Shown here in pieces: positions 63,905 to 64,000 of a stretch of DNA of 64,000 bases (position 1 is its first letter; the number at the start of each line of letters is the position of its first letter). The notes beneath the pieces were generated by a model. The model was not told the DNA's origin. It saw only the letters and a list, made by a program, of their open reading frames with translations, and made no database searches. The position numbers and the translations under genes were made by a program. The stretch comes from Comamonas sp. 26 (GTDB lineage: Bacteria; Pseudomonadota; Gammaproteobacteria; Burkholderiales; Burkholderiaceae_C): NCBI RefSeq assembly GCF_002754475.1, contig NZ_PEFL01000001.1, positions 372,001 through 436,000 of the forward strand, written 5' to 3'.

Positions 63905-64000
63905 TGACCCTGGCAAAAGCGCTGGAGCTGATCCAGACGCATATTCCCCAAGCCCGCCTGATCGGCGATGGCAAGATTGTGCTGGCGCGCGTGCACACCG
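63901..64000 (+). CDS. murF: UDP-MurNAc-tripeptide:D-Ala-D-Ala ligase MurF, N-terminal fragment
   Basis: The first 33 residues (MMTLAKALELIQTHIPQARL...) fit the start of MurF, and the place after murE is the normal one. The ATG overlaps the murE stop. The rest lies beyond the window. Confidence 0.8.
   Translation, partial: MMTLAKALELIQTHIPQARLIGDGKIVLARVHT

Noticed and set aside
1..64000. CRISPR arrays, prophage, insertion sequences, integron sites, tRNA genes
   Set aside because: No regular spacer-repeat array, transposase, phage gene or cloverleaf was seen. The only recombinase is the housekeeping XerC.

Overview
The window looks like a chromosomal segment of a Comamonadaceae betaproteobacterium, most likely Comamonas or a close relative. 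The evidence is the run dksA - STAS-domain gene - hslV - hslU - mraZ - rsmH - ftsL - ftsI - murE - murF, an orphan Bug-type solute-binding protein, and two dispersed repeat families that I associate with this family. One is a C-rich element directly after stop codons; the other is a GCTAGCGCTT hairpin. I see no phage, insertion sequence, CRISPR array, tRNA or rRNA. The only stable RNA gene is RNase P RNA (rnpB, about 39183-39540).

Layout. 1-5410: end of a 2-hydroxyacid dehydrogenase, a TRAP transporter (dctQ, dctM, dctP; dctM carries a one-base frameshift in a G6 run) and its divergent LysR regulator. 5840-9158: glutamate/aspartate-type ABC operon gltIJKL. 9303-11377: arginase and ornithine cyclodeaminase (arginine to ornithine to proline). 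11500-17312: pyrC, a NYN/OST-HTH protein, a DUF3025 protein, htpX, a WXXGXW lipoprotein, an enoyl-CoA hydratase paralogue and a PagP-like barrel. 17330-17668: a decayed queuosine-precursor-transporter pseudogene. 17669-26836: an uncharacterised flavoprotein, sbcC/sbcD, a DUF2164 protein and an ABC exporter. 26966-28011: a broken M28 peptidase.

28078-36012 is the most suggestive accessory block. It has an amino-acid-type ABC importer, divergent from an RpiR regulator followed by a diaminopropionate ammonia-lyase, an M20-family L-carbamoylase/allantoate-amidohydrolase-type enzyme, and a D-carbamoylase (nitrilase superfamily). I infer import and stripping of a ureido or carbamoyl derivative of 2,3-diaminopropionate, with conversion to pyruvate and ammonia. 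A 46-bp nested dyad in the divergent promoter is a good operator candidate.

36083-42142: cysK, a small membrane protein, an EamA exporter with a divergent AraC regulator, rnpB, a pseudouridine-synthase-like protein lacking the expected catalytic Asp, and a Nudix + metallo-beta-lactamase fusion. 42301-49660: a feruloyl-CoA/phenylpropanoid catabolic cluster (enoyl-CoA hydratase, feruloyl-CoA synthetase, SDR dehydrogenase, Bug protein, acyl-CoA dehydrogenase, MarR regulator). 49711-53730: dapF, a DUF484 gene, xerC and a His-rich CobW GTPase. 53982-64000: dksA with an N-terminal extension, the STAS gene, hslVU, and the start of the division/cell-wall cluster, with a predicted MraZ operator of three GTG-type repeats at exact 10-bp spacing upstream of mraZ.
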